Assembly (NCBI GenBank): GCA_013397695.1
Contig: VYZI01000041.1
Location: 3,878,310-3,942,309 of the forward strand
Length of the DNA stretch: 64,000 nucleotides
Reading direction: 5' to 3'
Source of the DNA: Centropus unirufus
Lineage: Eukaryota; Chordata; Aves; Cuculiformes; Centropidae
Part shown: positions 37,897 through 50,219 of the stretch, piece by piece
How the letters are laid out: each line of letters starts with the position of its first letter
Numbering within the stretch: the stretch's first letter is position 1
Notes under the pieces: model-generated
Seen by the model: the letters and a program-made list of their open reading frames with translations, nothing else
Database searches by the model: none
Told to the model about the DNA's origin: nothing
Program-made: the position numbers and the translations under genes

Positions 37897-37985
37897 TTTG
37901 CCAAAAAAATTCATCGTGAAAGGCATAGAAATCTACATTTTTTGACACTCCATAAATCAAAAGCTTATTTTACATAGCAGAACCA
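37897..37985 (+). repeat. Unidentified repeat, copy B
   Basis: Second copy of the element at 35898-35984. The shared 17-nt core is at 37946-37962, exactly 2,000 bp from the first. Flanks align with mismatches and one small indel (TAGAAATCTACATTTTTTGA.. against TAGAAATTTACATTTTTGT..). The round-number spacing is probably coincidence. Confidence 0.7.
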
Positions 37986-37989
37986 AACT

Positions 37990-40900
37990 GCAGTTTATTT
38001 TACCTCAACTGTACTGTCTTTTAGAATTACCTGCTCTGTTTCCAGACTTGAGGATTTTTACATACCCTTCCATTGCTCCTCCTGTTTTTTTTTAATTCAC
38101 CATCCTCACAAAACATATAAAACATAATTTCTCAAAATCTACTTCCTTGAAGTGCAATGTGGCCCTGGGGCTGAACTGGCTCAGTTTCTACTATGACGAT
38201 GTAACTATTCTCCATCGGTTAGCAATGCCCCCTTCTCATGCCAAAGGTGCAGGAAAGCCTCTTGCAAACACACCCAACCCGTAAATGAATGCCGTCTTGA
38301 TTTCCAGGGCAGTCACTTCTTCCTCAAGGGCAGAAAGTTTTCCTTGGGGAGGATACATTTAGGAGCATTAATTTCCAAGAGGAGGGGTGAGCAAGCCCAC
38401 ATTTTGCATTAGTACGTAAAAATGTTTGGTCTTCAGCTTCAACTCTGATTTCTTTTTTAATTCAAAATGAGTCACCTTTTTATCTGGGAAACTGGATCAT
38501 AAATTCATATAGTCCAACCACAACCAAACCAAACCAAAATACAAGTAAATCTGAGAATAACAGTGACTTTCAGACTGATCAAGCTGGATTTGATTTGTGC
38601 TTTTTATCAAGAGTTAAGAATCCTTGTTTCCCTTCATCAGTCCCCCGAGCCATTAAATTTCACATTGCACCACATTCTTTTAAGATTATGGGAATTTTCA
38701 GTTTAGAAAATCCAAAGCATTCTGCAGCTGAGCATATTTAGTTGCATTTTACAGTTCTATTTTAAAATAATACCGCTACATCTGATACCCCATACTCGTC
38801 TGTGACAAATGTTATATGCAAACATCTTCCATTGCATAAATGGTATAGGAATGGCAATAACAATACACGGAATATCTAACTCCCATTGTCTTGAGAGCAG
38901 TCTTAACGTAGCTGAGTAAAGGAGTGAAATGAGCATTGTGGTCTAAGTGTCGTGTAAATAATGGTTTCCATTACAAAAAACCCTGTACCACCACACCCTG
39001 GCCATCTCAAAAAGCAAAGCTCTAGAGGTTTTCCACAGGCAAATATATAAACCAGTGCTGAATTTCTCCTCTTTCCCCCTCTCTAAGGAAGCTAGTTTAG
39101 CAGCCCCTTTCTTTCTTGAACCTGTATTTTGTGACAAAATTCCGCTAAAACTTTACCTGTCCTTTTTCTATGAACAGGGTTAAAATGCACTCAGTGTAGA
39201 CGAGCCTCTTCTCTGGTGTGATGGTCATGCACTGAAGCCGCGGAGCGGCAATGCGAGCTATTCTTACAGAGATATACTTCTCTCTGTTTCTGTCTGCATC
39301 TTTTGGCACATAAAGCAGTGAGTCCTGAGTCCTCCCTGCCTAGTCTTTAGCTACGTTGTCACACCTTTCATAGCAACAAGGAGCACAGGTTGTGGAACGG
39401 CGTGCAGATCACACCAACAAATGCTTGGATGCAATTCTATACAGCTATGGTGCTGCTGCCAGGGGTATGCTGAGTATAACTTTCAAGCAGGTCGTGGAAA
39501 GGGAACAAAACATATACAACTGAGCTGTGCGTTACAATAGCAATAGAAGTCAGAGGGATATAAAAGGCTAAATATTTCACAACTCAGGTCCTTATAAACA
39601 CAGCCTTTCTTCAGGAATGGATGTCAAGGCAGAAGAGGAAAGGGAGAGTTGACCAAACTAGCCTGGGAATTCAGCCCTGCATGAAACCTGGCTCCCAAAT
39701 TGCCATACAATGGTCTGTTTTCCTATTGCCTCAGGCAAAGAACTAGATGCTTCTTTCCCCAGAAACTCTTAAACTGAAAATTACATTGACAATCTTTGGT
39801 GAAAATTATCTGCAATCTGTCACGGGCTTTACATCTGATATCTGGCAAGATGCACAATCAACTACAGAGCATTTTACAAGGATGCGGGGGATAGCCTACA
39901 AAATGGACAGTAGCTTCAGTGGTTTATCTGGGCTTTTGTTCATTTTCTGTGATTTCCTGGTGTGGATTTTTTTCAGTGGTAAACTACAAAGCAATTTAAA
40001 ATGAGTCGGATGTTTCGATCCCACTGAAAATAAAGAGAAGGTAGGTACGTGAGTGCCTTGAGCACATCAGGCAGGATCAGGCTTGCCACCTGCCACTACT
40101 CAGGGTGATGGCTGCTAAAATAGTGTTGATTGTAGGCAGTCCTAATTGGCTACATTCACTCAGTGTCCATCTAAAACCAGGAGGAACTTGCATGGAACCT
40201 GGGTTGCTGCTTTCATTCCATAAAAAATAAGTGTCTTGGTTTTGTTAGCACTGGTTAGAACTATTTTTGGAGCACCTGGAATTAATAGTCTTTGAACTGC
40301 AGTAGCAGTTCTAGGATCTTCGGCTGCAAGTCAAGATCCAGCTCAGTTTGCTGGTGCCCGCACCAGGAAACATCACAGCAGTTTGTCCTTGCTTTGAACT
40401 GTTTACAGTGTAAACCTTGAGTGAAAGACAGAAACAAGCCCTGAGAGAGGAATCCCAGAAAAATTATGGGTGAAGATTGGTATGTACAGTGCTGAGCTGT
40501 TCTCTTGCATTCATTTCATCAGTTGAAACATCTGGGGCATTTTAATGTTATTTTCTTTTTAGCTGTACAGCATACTGATCTGTCGGGTAGGATTCACTTT
40601 GTGCAGATAACTGGAGCAACGTGACAAAGATCTGAAAAGACTAAGACTTGCAGTCTATCAAAGCTGGCCTCCCTCTTGAAGTGAAAAGTAAACACTGGGT
40701 CCTTTTGAAGGTGAAGTTACTCAGCACACAAGTTATTTAAAAACCTCCTTCATTCTGAGAAATAATTGTATGACCCCCGACAGCAGACCTGAGAGCAGCA
40801 ACATCAGATTATCTAAAGATAAAAGATGGACTCTGTCTTCTGCAATCTAAAAGTGAGCGTCTTCATGAAAGAACAGCATGTAAGATTTTAAGGATAGGGC

Positions 40901-43900
40901 TTACCTACTTAAGAAAAAAATATGTAATTTCTAGGTATCAGCTGGGATTTATATTGCCTTATTTTATACAGTTTTATTTACTCAAGTTTCCAGATAGACA
41001 TTCCTAGAAAAGACTTGAAGAAGATAAAATGTGTTCCAACAACAAAACTAAAAAACACTTTGTTCTGAATTAGTGTGGTTTCTTTTGTCCCATCTTCAAT
41101 TTCTGTAGCTGATCTTTGTGAGGCAGACTTGAATATTAGACTCTGTACTAAAGACTTAAAGATCCACTATGAAACTAAAATATTTCCAAACCAAAATGCA
41201 TATCCAGTACTCATTTACATATAAGTCAGCGATGGCCGGCCCGTGACTCCATCCATGGTCTCATGAATGACTACATGACAGAAGTTATACTAATCAACAC
41301 AAACAAGCAAAAACTTTAACAATGAACATATACCTCTACAACTTGACTGCCAGGTGAAAATGCAGTGTTTTTTGAGGCAGCAGCAATGCTGGTTGGCTTA
41401 AAGAGTAGTGCAGATATCCTCATAAGATGGGAAGCCACTTCGCATTCATCAAGACCTGTCCCATGGGTAAGATTGGGTGGCATGATGGGCCCGGCTCTGA
41501 ACATGGGTTCAGAACCCAGGCTTTGAACCATGCTGAGTATGGATCATTAGCTCTTCACTTTATTTCTGGGCATATTCAATCACATCTTTTGCCTGTGCTC
41601 CTGTTTTCTGTTTTGCCAAGTTTTGACTGCACACCTCAGTGTGCAGGAAATTCAAACAGGAATTTTTTTCAAGTATTTCAATTGGGCAATACTGAAAAAA
41701 AAGTTCAAGAGAGAACACCCAGCCTTGTTTACTAGTGATTTATGCTGATCCAAAATAGTTTTGTTCTTCTTAATTTCATCCTCCATGACGCTTAGAAAAG
41801 ACCACAAAATTCCAGGTTCCACGCAATGGTTGGACAATATCTCCATTTAAGGTGGAGCTATCAAGCACAACACCAGTGCTAACACAATATTTTCAGTTGG
41901 GTTTAAAAAAATGCAAGTCTATCTCATAACATGTTTTCCTGCTATGAAATCTGCTCCCACTAATGACTAACAGATTATGAGCAACTGATAAACCTATGGA
42001 AATATGGAGAAGATGAATCACTGAAGGAGACCAATGGCTCACTATTTCTTCCAAATCAAGAAGTGGAGAAGGGAAGAGTACCATAAAGCCAAACAGGTAG
42101 CAGGGGCAAAGGAGGCAATAATATGTCTACACACAAAGCACAGCTAACCTGGGAAATCCTCACAGTGAGATGTAATGGAAGTTAAAAATTAAGTGTATTC
42201 AAAAAGTGATCAGACAATTCTGTTGACTCGTGAGACCCTCCTTCTTCAGGAAGTCTCTGAGCCATGCAGTGTCAGATGCTGGGCCAGGACCACATCTTCC
42301 TGCCCCATTTTTATCTTTTTCCAAGGCTATTGTGAGCACCAAGCTGCTATAGGCATTCCAAGAGTTTTTATCTTGGTTTGTAGAACCAAGTCTGAGTCTA
42401 AGTCAGGCACAACCCCCACCTCATCTCTGCAAACAGCACATAGTGCCACACAATTTTCTCTCTGAGATAAAGCAGCAAGGATTCAAGGATGGAAAGGAAA
42501 GCGCTTGTCATCAGGAAATCAAACCCATGTTGTCCCTTGGTGACATGCAAGCAGTCTGAGACAAAATAACGTATCTAAATCTGAAGTAGTTGTTTTCACC
42601 CTCTTTCAGAAAGTCATTTACATGATTTACATGATACATGAGAACAGTGTTCTTAATCCATTTCTGTAACAAAAGTATACTGGGTAATTCTGATACAGGA
42701 GTGGAGACGCCTTTTAATTATTGTTTGTCTCAACTTTAAAGTGAATGTTCCTTCTTTCGGTTGTCTTTAGTGATTTAATGCAGATAAACAAGGAGTTCTC
42801 TTGACCCACATGAACATTTGTAACATCTTCTGTGGGATTTTGTAGTCCCTTGTGTGATCTACTCACCTCAGATCAGCAGCGACCCAAGAAGAAGTGGGTC
42901 ACCAGCAAAATAATACTAACAAGAATGAATACCTGAAGAGTGAGGAATGTCAAAACCTTTCCACAGAAAGTCCATGTTTGGAGATGTGCAATGGGATGGA
43001 TTTAATGACAGCAAATACTCCCCTCTCTTCTAATGTTCCACCTACTTGTGGTTTCTCTGACCCTTTCTCAAGATAGGATCCTGTCCCCTTCTCCCAGCCA
43101 CCACCTCCTGCCTGCTGTTCTGAAGGTTTGTACGGGCCCCATTATCAGGTGATGTGGAGACCTGATGTTTTCAAGAACCCCTGCAGCTGGGTCCTTTCCT
43201 TCTCTCCCAGCTGTTGCTTGCCCTTAGGATCCTCAATGTTCTTCACCCCGTGCATGGTGCCGCATGTGGCAGGTCCTGTGTCCCTGCTCTCACCCTTCGG
43301 AAGACCAAACGATACTCACTCCTGCATTCCCCTGCCCTTCCACTGCCCTGTCATCGGCTGAGGAGGACTCAGGGACAAGGTTTATTTCCAAATCGAACCT
43401 AGTACAAATCAAAATAAACTGGTACTGCAGAGGACTGCGTCAATGGACAATACTCCAGGCAACAACAGGCTTGGTGGGGAAAGCAGAAGGTGTACGAAAG
43501 AAACAGTCAGGGGTGCGGTTTCCTTCATATCATCTTTCTGGATCTTTCAGGTTTTCTCAGCAGTCACTGCCTGGGATCTGGGCTTAGAATTCTGACAAAA
43601 TTTCTGACCATTCATCACTCTACTGACCATGTCCACCCCAGCTAATGCCAGTGTTTCTCCAAAAACACATAGCTTAATCTTAAAAAAGTTCCACCACATA
43701 TTTACCTTCTTCATGTGAAGCCCAGCCACCAGCTTTTTCTAAACACTATACCTTCTTGAATGCCTTTCCACTACCTGAGGAGTGCAACGTCTAAGATATT
43801 TTGGATCATACACTGCTAGTGTTGCTGGTAATGTCTTTCCTCTGATCATAGCATCTAGGTAATACAGACTGCAGAATACTGTAGTTTGTTTGTGGGTATG

Positions 43901-44770
43901 GAAGTTAATTTTAATGCCAGTTTTTATACCTGAGACACTGTAAACGAGTATCTTCAACTTATATTGCCCATCGTAAACTTTTTTAACCTGTGAGTCATTT
44001 TCAAAATAATAAACGTAACTATTCCATAAAAATATCTCAACACAGAAGAGCCAGAAAAGTGAAGGACATGAACAGATGGCACATCAATCTTCTGCATTTA
44101 TACAATTTGTTTTTTAATGCAAATAGTGTGGGTTGCCTGCTCTTGCCTTGGATATTGTTCCAAAGACGAGCACATTTTCTTATCTTTCTGGATCAATGTG
44201 ACATTTGCAGTTATCATAAAGTAGGAGCCCATTTAATGATGTTAATGCTTCCTTAATGTAAAAATAAAATCACCTCCTTTATAAAAGCAAACAGATTAAA
44301 AGTCCCAAAGAGACCATTGAAATCTGTGACATTTGCAGTTACTGGTAGCTAGATGGCTTGATTATACACAGGTAAAAAAATATCTTAGAAGCATTGTTTA
44401 CACTCTTTAATCAGAACATTAAATAGGAATACTGGTGTCCCCTCAGCTAGAATCAGTTTTATAAATGTATTAATAACAAAAATTGAGACATCATTTCATA
44501 CAGCCTGTTTAGATGGTTCAAAAAAAACCAGAACTGCAAACAACCAAACTTATGGCCTTATGGCAGCTTGGTAAATCTTCAGACCCAAGATGTAATATGT
44601 GGTCTGCATTTTTATTTGCACATATTGGAAAGTAACTCTGCCAGCAGTCCCTGATTCATGACTGTACCATTCCCTCCATGGTGCCACCAAGCAAGTGGCA
44701 CATCACTAATATTTCTATTCTTGCCCCCAGGAAAAATTTGAATCTTTAGTTTTTGTATGGGCTTTTGAGA
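37990..44770. other. Non-coding stretch, nothing strong
   Basis: About 6.8 kb with no supported gene. A CCAAA-type simple run lies at 38515-38540. A 15-bp near-palindrome, TGGGTTC-A-GAACCCA, is at 41504-41518. The open frames at 41427-41735 (102 codons) and 43264-43587 (107 codons) show no domain. AT-rich patches occur at 40890-41220 and 44230-44540. Confidence 0.55.
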
Positions 44771-44797
44771 AACAAAAACAAAAACAAAAACCAAACC
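44771..44797. repeat. (CAAAAA)n simple repeat
   Basis: About three hexanucleotide units of CAAAAA type, ending in CCAAACC. Low-complexity DNA. Confidence 0.85.
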
Positions 44798-44799
44798 AT

Positions 44800-46825
44800 C
44801 AACAACTGAAAACAACTTATCTTCTGTTCTAGATTCTTAGAAAAAGAGAAATTAAAAATTTTTGCAATATCTCAATTAAAACTATTCAGAGTACAATGTA
44901 TTCTGCGAGCCCCAGACTCCCAAAACTGGCTGGGGCTACCCTGTATCTCTCTGGATCTAATGTGAAAGAAGTCAGTGGGTAGTAAAAAGAACATAGTATA
45001 CTTGTAATAAAAAAATATTCTAGGGAAAAAAAAAAATTTTTTAAACAACCCAACATTTTTTGATTTGTGATTGTTTGAAAGTCAAAATGTGGGGAAAGCT
45101 TCTGTGGAATCATTATTTTGGGTAAAATTAAACCAAACCCACAACAAAACCTAAAAAAACCCCTTGAACTCTGTTCATGCTTTTGCTCTGGTAAAAGCCT
45201 ACTGCTTCCTCAGTGAAAACAAGAAAGCTCTGCGTGCCTCAGAAAGGCAGCAGTGATACCTCTATCAGCACCATCAAGCGGGAGGCAGCCACCACAGTCT
45301 GCTGAACCCCAATATGGTCTGCGACAAACTCTATGCATTCTTCCTTTTTAAGATCTCATAGTGAAGATGCGGTGAATGCTATAATCAGGAAGGGGTGGAG
45401 AAAATAATCATAGAATAAGTAAGAGTAACTGAATAATCCAGGCATTCTCCCTGTGCACACTAATCCCTACGACTTCTCGGGTTCCTAACAGACTTACAGC
45501 TTCTTGTAACCACCCGTTTCCCTTTGTTGCTCAAAACACTGTCCAAAAGAGCCCAGCTTGTGGGGGCACTGGAACAAATCACAGACATAGACATCACTTG
45601 CGCAGCTGAAAATACAGGGTAGATTCTCACAACCACCCCCTGTACGGTACCTGCAAAGTGGGTTGGAGGAAGAGGCAAGTGGTAGAAAGCTGAAATTACT
45701 GTACAGCCCACGGATGAACACTTCTTTCTTACTGTTCTGGAGATGCTGCCCTCAGACACAAACACAAAATGGGGGCGTTTGTTTTTATTGGTAACAAACC
45801 CCCTTTGAAATAACCTACTAATTAGAAAAGGTAATGAAAAAAAGGTCTTTTAATTCCCTGTCCTTCCCCTTCTGAATGAGCTGTTAAAAGACCAAGAAAA
45901 ACTGTTATCATAATACCATAAAAAGAAAAAAGCCCAAAAAAACAAAGAGCTCTCAGCTCCAGGCGTGTCCGAGGGGCTGGCAGGGAGAGACAGCGCCCAC
46001 ATGGGAAAGTTCTGTCACCCCATCTGAGATATCACTTAGTGGTGGCAGCTCTCCAGAGGCAGAACGGGTCCCACCTGTTTGCAATGTGTTTAGCTATTAA
46101 TATTTATATAGTAGTTCAAGTGGGTATAAAAAAAAAGGGATGAATTTCATCAAATTGTATGTCATCTCTTCATGGTATAAAATAAAAACCGTTTCAGCAG
46201 GGGAAGAGGGGAATGGTTTGTTTTCTTGCCTTTCTACAGAGTGAAATGTCGTTGTTCTCAAGATGTCTCGGTGTAAAGCATTTGGCAATCACCTTGGTGC
46301 GATCCACACCTTGACATCCAGGCTAAATACCACGGCCATGGCCTTGCCCCAAAATCACAAGGCTTTGAATAGCACCAAACAAATAACACATTTATCAGCT
46401 CTGTGGCTCACTTTACAACACCCGAAAAAAGCAAAAAGGATTCACATTCACAGGGGAAGTAATTTTCTTAAGCTTTGCTTACTCTGCAGAAATAAAGACT
46501 CAAAAACCATTTAATTTTTTAATTTTCTAAGGTAATGATTTATGCATTGTTATGAGGGTAAGCAACATCCAAGGGCAGCCCATCTTCCTCTGCAGAGGTG
46601 AAGTCCAAGGGATGCTTCCTAACTAAAAAGATATGGGTATCTCAGTCATGCTGCTAGGGCTTGGTTCTTTTCAACTTGTTCTGCTTTGTATAAAATACTT
46701 TAATTACATTAATTATTGATACTTTAATATTCTTTGGAGCAAGAAAAGAGAATGACTGATCCGTTATAACTTTACGATTACCCCTGACAGGCATTTGGGG
46801 TGAAAGTAAATACAAAGAGGATAAT
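44800..46825. other. Non-coding stretch, nothing recognised
   Basis: No supported gene. An A-run meets a T-run at 45026-45042. The minus-strand frames at 45460-45765 and 45494-45721 are shadows of one another with no domain. The string ATCATAGAATAAG near 45408 recalls the ATTCTATGAT tail of CR1 on the opposite strand but is a single partial match. Confidence 0.5.
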
Positions 46826-46829
46826 TTTA

Positions 46830-46945
46830 GCAAGGTAAAGAGAGAAACATTCACTCTAGGTGTCCCATACCACAGAGCATGGAGCACTTTCCAGGCAGGC
46901 AAGGGACTGGGGCTTAGGAAGCTGTTATAATAATCTAAGTCTTGC
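46830..46945 (-). mobile_element. Possible L2-like LINE relic (weak)
   Basis: The minus-strand frame here reads DLDYYNSFLSPSPL, starting at about 46939. This recalls the conserved RLDYCNSLLxGLP motif of L2-type and related LINE reverse transcriptases. About 35 residues further on is a loosely LINE-like TLLKLSSLYLLSP. The family's next landmark (LQLVQNAAARL) is not visible. Seeing the same LDYYNSF heptapeptide at 61640 is suggestive, but this copy could be chance. Confidence 0.22.
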
Positions 46946-46949
46946 ACAT

Positions 46950-47790
46950 TTAAAGCGAGCCTCCCTGACATAGTTAAGATCTAAACCACAGAAAATAGAA
47001 GGATTATAATAGGAAGAAACTACAATCTATTCATGCCAAAATGAACACCCATCTTTGGGCAGTGACCTGAGATTCACATTCTCTCTGCATCAATGAGAAA
47101 ATTGCCCACCCCCGAGGGGTATTCCTTGAACTAGGAGCAAGCAAAGGAGGTAGCAATTGAAACTGGATTTTCTGTTCGATCCTGTGAAAACTATCCCATC
47201 ATTTCTCAAAACTGAATCTAGTCAGGAAATTCAAGTGAAACCTGTGAGCAGTTTCAGGCCTTCTGAAGTATCTTTTGTCAGGGAATCAAGTATATGCCAA
47301 AGCAAATGCAGAAATTGCCCAGTCTCTGGGAATGGCACCCAAAAGCCTCCTGAGCAGTAGTGATGGTGACAGTGAACTGCTCTGACAACTGAGGGGAGTA
47401 TTTATGCACCCAACCAGAAAAGAAAGGAAGGAAAACAAGGCTTCTCTTTCCAGGTGCTGAGAGTTCTTGGTTAGAAGATGCTTCCCAAAATACCATCAGT
47501 CCAAATAGTTTGGCTGAGGATGCTGAGAAAAGCCTAGGAAAGGAAACAGCGGTTGGAATGATTTCTTTCTCTGGGATATTTTCTATACATTGGTCAAAGA
47601 ACGAATAGGAATGTGGTTCTCTTCTTGTTCATGCTCATCTATAGCCTCCTGTAAGCTGACATAATTCCTGTACCCCTCTCACCTACACAGAAAATTTGCA
47701 CCCTATTAAAAGGTTGCAAAGCTGAGCTCACTGGAGACCACAACCCCAACGATGCCTCAGACCATGTGTGCAGCAAGATTGTGTGTAAAC
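46950..47790. other. Non-coding stretch, nothing recognised
   Basis: No gene, structured repeat or regulatory signal that I can support. Confidence 0.55.
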
Positions 47791-47794
47791 ACCA

Positions 47795-47845
47795 GAGCTT
47801 AGGGCGCGGCAGAGCTAGGACCCAAATCAGCCACCGTTACACCTT
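47795..47845 (-). mobile_element. MIR-like relic (short)
   Basis: The plus strand shows CAGAGCTTAGGGCGCGGCAG and then AGCTAGGACCCAAATCAGCC (47793-47832). This parallels the reverse of the MIR core, CACAGCTAGTAAGTGGCAGA followed by GCTGGGATTCGAACCCAGGC. About 45 bp are alignable. It is consistent with a fragment of an ancient CORE-SINE, but a short match like this needs a profile search. Confidence 0.35.
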
Positions 47846-47849
47846 CCCT

Positions 47850-50160
47850 TCCCTCTCACTCACACATGCACAAACCCCAAACCCACACAGCCTCTTTACG
47901 CTATATCACAAACAGTGGGGGTAAGGTAAGCCAGAGAAAGATTTAAAAGAAGGAACTGATAAGCAAGAATGACAAACAGGAATCATAAAACATCTAGGTC
48001 TAAGCACAACAGGAAAACTTACGAGGGCATCTTAGATCGGCATGCATTTTGCTTACCTAGCTCAGGTAACCAACAAGCCACATGTGACAAAGTCACCACA
48101 AACTCTGAATCATTATATTTAGCTCAGGTCTCTCTAGCAGGTACTGCTACTTTCCATCTAGTCTTACTCCCATCTCTCCAAGAGCTCTAATTCCCATAAG
48201 CCTAATCAAAGCAGTTTTGTTTGCTATCATAAAGTTTCAGCTTTAGATTTCATGAAATCTACACAAAGTTCTGTACACTCTTGTAGTGAATTCATTCTAA
48301 TGAGAGCACTTGTTTCTGCCATGCAGACTCATTGTACCAAAGGCTTTTTAAAACCTGAGTGACTTCCTTCCTTTCAGATAAAGAAAATAAGAAACTCACT
48401 CCTCTGTCTCCAGCTTCTAAGCACTTGAGCGCTTTAAAGTTTGCAGTTTAAACAAAGATTCTCTGTTTCATGGTCCATTCAGTAAATGCTTGTAAAGAGC
48501 CAGATCTTATAGAATTTCACCCTTCTCAATGTCCTGTTGGTAGTAGAGAGGACTAAGTAAATTTATTTGTGTATAAGTCAGGGAGCATCTTGCTCTGGAA
48601 GCAGGGAGGACAGGAGCATACATTATGGTCCAATCTGCCACTGTAGTGCTACATCAAGTAACAAACATTGTGCAGAACACTAGCAAGTTCACCAGCGCAG
48701 TGACTGGAGTTCTGAAGGAAACGTTTTCAATGCTTCATTGGAGCTTCAATGAGCTCCAAATTCGTCAGAATCAGTTTATATGGGAAAAAAAAAAGTAATT
48801 TAACTTCCTCTCTCCTATCCTTAGTAGTATTTTTTTCTGATAAGTATGCCTGGATGAAGATGCAGGCAATAGAAAGGTTGACCTCTTCAAGCTTCTGGCA
48901 TAATCTAAGAGTATAAAAATCTACAAGACTCAGAGGAAACCTATTTTCAGTCAGATTCTGTCTGAATTTCAGATTTCAGACCCACTAGATCCTGGGGGTC
49001 TGTTGAGAGCACAGCCCTGTTTGCTGATTTTGGCAACACTGAATCTTGCTAAAAAATTTTTGTCACTGATAAGGATGCTCCCTGTGTATGGTAGTCTTAA
49101 ACAAAAGTTTTCTGTGAAGAATTAGGCAAGTTTAAGAGAGGCAACCCCCTGAAAGCACAGATTCAAGACCTGCATTTCAGGCACAGTGTATGTGAACTCC
49201 AACCTACTCAGTGGAGAAAGGAGGAAGGAGTTGGCTTGCTCCCCTGCAAATGTACCTTGGCTGATTTCCTCGGTGCAAAGATCTGCAGCAGACCAAGGCA
49301 GAAAACATCCTCCCTCCTTCCATGCTCAAAGTAGAATAGCATGTCTGAAGGGAAAATGGGAGCTACTCTTGAGCAGGGAGTTCAGAGCTCGAGGAAGTCT
49401 CCAAGCTGTAAAGATGGCAGCAGCCAGTCTTGCTCCTTTTTCCTTCCTGCATGCATTCAAGCTTGGATGAACAAGTACGTTTCCTTGGCTTTGACCCTAA
49501 AGGGTGAGAAAATCCCTAATTTTATGGTTTAGACATACTAATTAACAGCCTTATGTATCTTCAAGCCTCAGTTTTTATCTCCAGGCATCCTCTACAGTTT
49601 TGCCTTTGAATCAAATCCAAAGAAAAAAACAAACAAAAAAACCCCAAAAAACCAAACCCCACTTCTGGTAGAGAGGTGACAAAATTCTTCTCTGGATCTG
49701 TCAAGATATCTTGACCAAGAACAAAATTGTTATTACTGGATAGTTGAGGCCAGAGTGTCACTTGGGTTTACTTCTGAAATACAAATCTCTGGTTGAACCA
49801 CCAGCAGACAAAGATTTCATATCCGTCCTCATTTGGTCTTAACTTTCTACTGATCCCTTTCGGAGAGATCAAAAGGGCTCTTACTTGTTGGAGTGCTTGA
49901 GACAGAGAAAAGGAATGAGCTTTACCTTTATGGGCATTTCTGATGCTTCCTGAGGCCCTTATATGTAGTTTTAAAATAATTTTTCATGAGAGAAAAGAGA
50001 AAGAAGTCATGGTCAGAATAGCAGACAACAGACATAAGGGAAGTTGATTGTATGGGACATTTTATTAATGCTTATATAGATTTTGAATTAAAATAGTCTT
50101 CTGCTCTCTAGAGATATAGAATTGGGGAGTATAATTTCTGTTTGAAGAATGTGAGAATTC
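47850..50160. other. Non-coding stretch, nothing recognised
   Basis: No supported gene. An A/C-rich low-complexity run lies at 49621-49662. Two overlapping plus-strand frames at 49186-49532 are mutual shadows without domains. Confidence 0.55.
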
Positions 50161-50164
50161 TTCA

Positions 50165-50215
50165 GCATGACCAAAACCAAGATTCAAATCCTGTCCCTCT
50201 CTGGCCACTTCGACA
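50165..50215 (+). mobile_element. Possible MIR-like fragment (weak)
   Basis: The plus strand reads GATTCAAATCCTGTCCCTCT followed by CTGGCCACTT (50181-50210). This resembles the tRNA-derived GGTTCAAATCCTGGCTCTGCCACTT segment of MIR, which carries a B-box-like GGTTCAAATCC. Nothing else of the element is clear. Confidence 0.25.
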
Positions 50216-50219
50216 CGAA

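Noticed and set aside
41504..41518. TGGGTTC-A-GAACCCA as a hormone-receptor, STAT or HSF site
   Set aside because: Half-site spacing of one base fits none of these consensus sites, and the size is compatible with chance.
45400..45425. ATCATAGAATAAG as a CR1 tail
   Set aside because: Single partial 8-9-bp match to the ATTCTATGAT tail. No repeated units and no CR1 body beside it.
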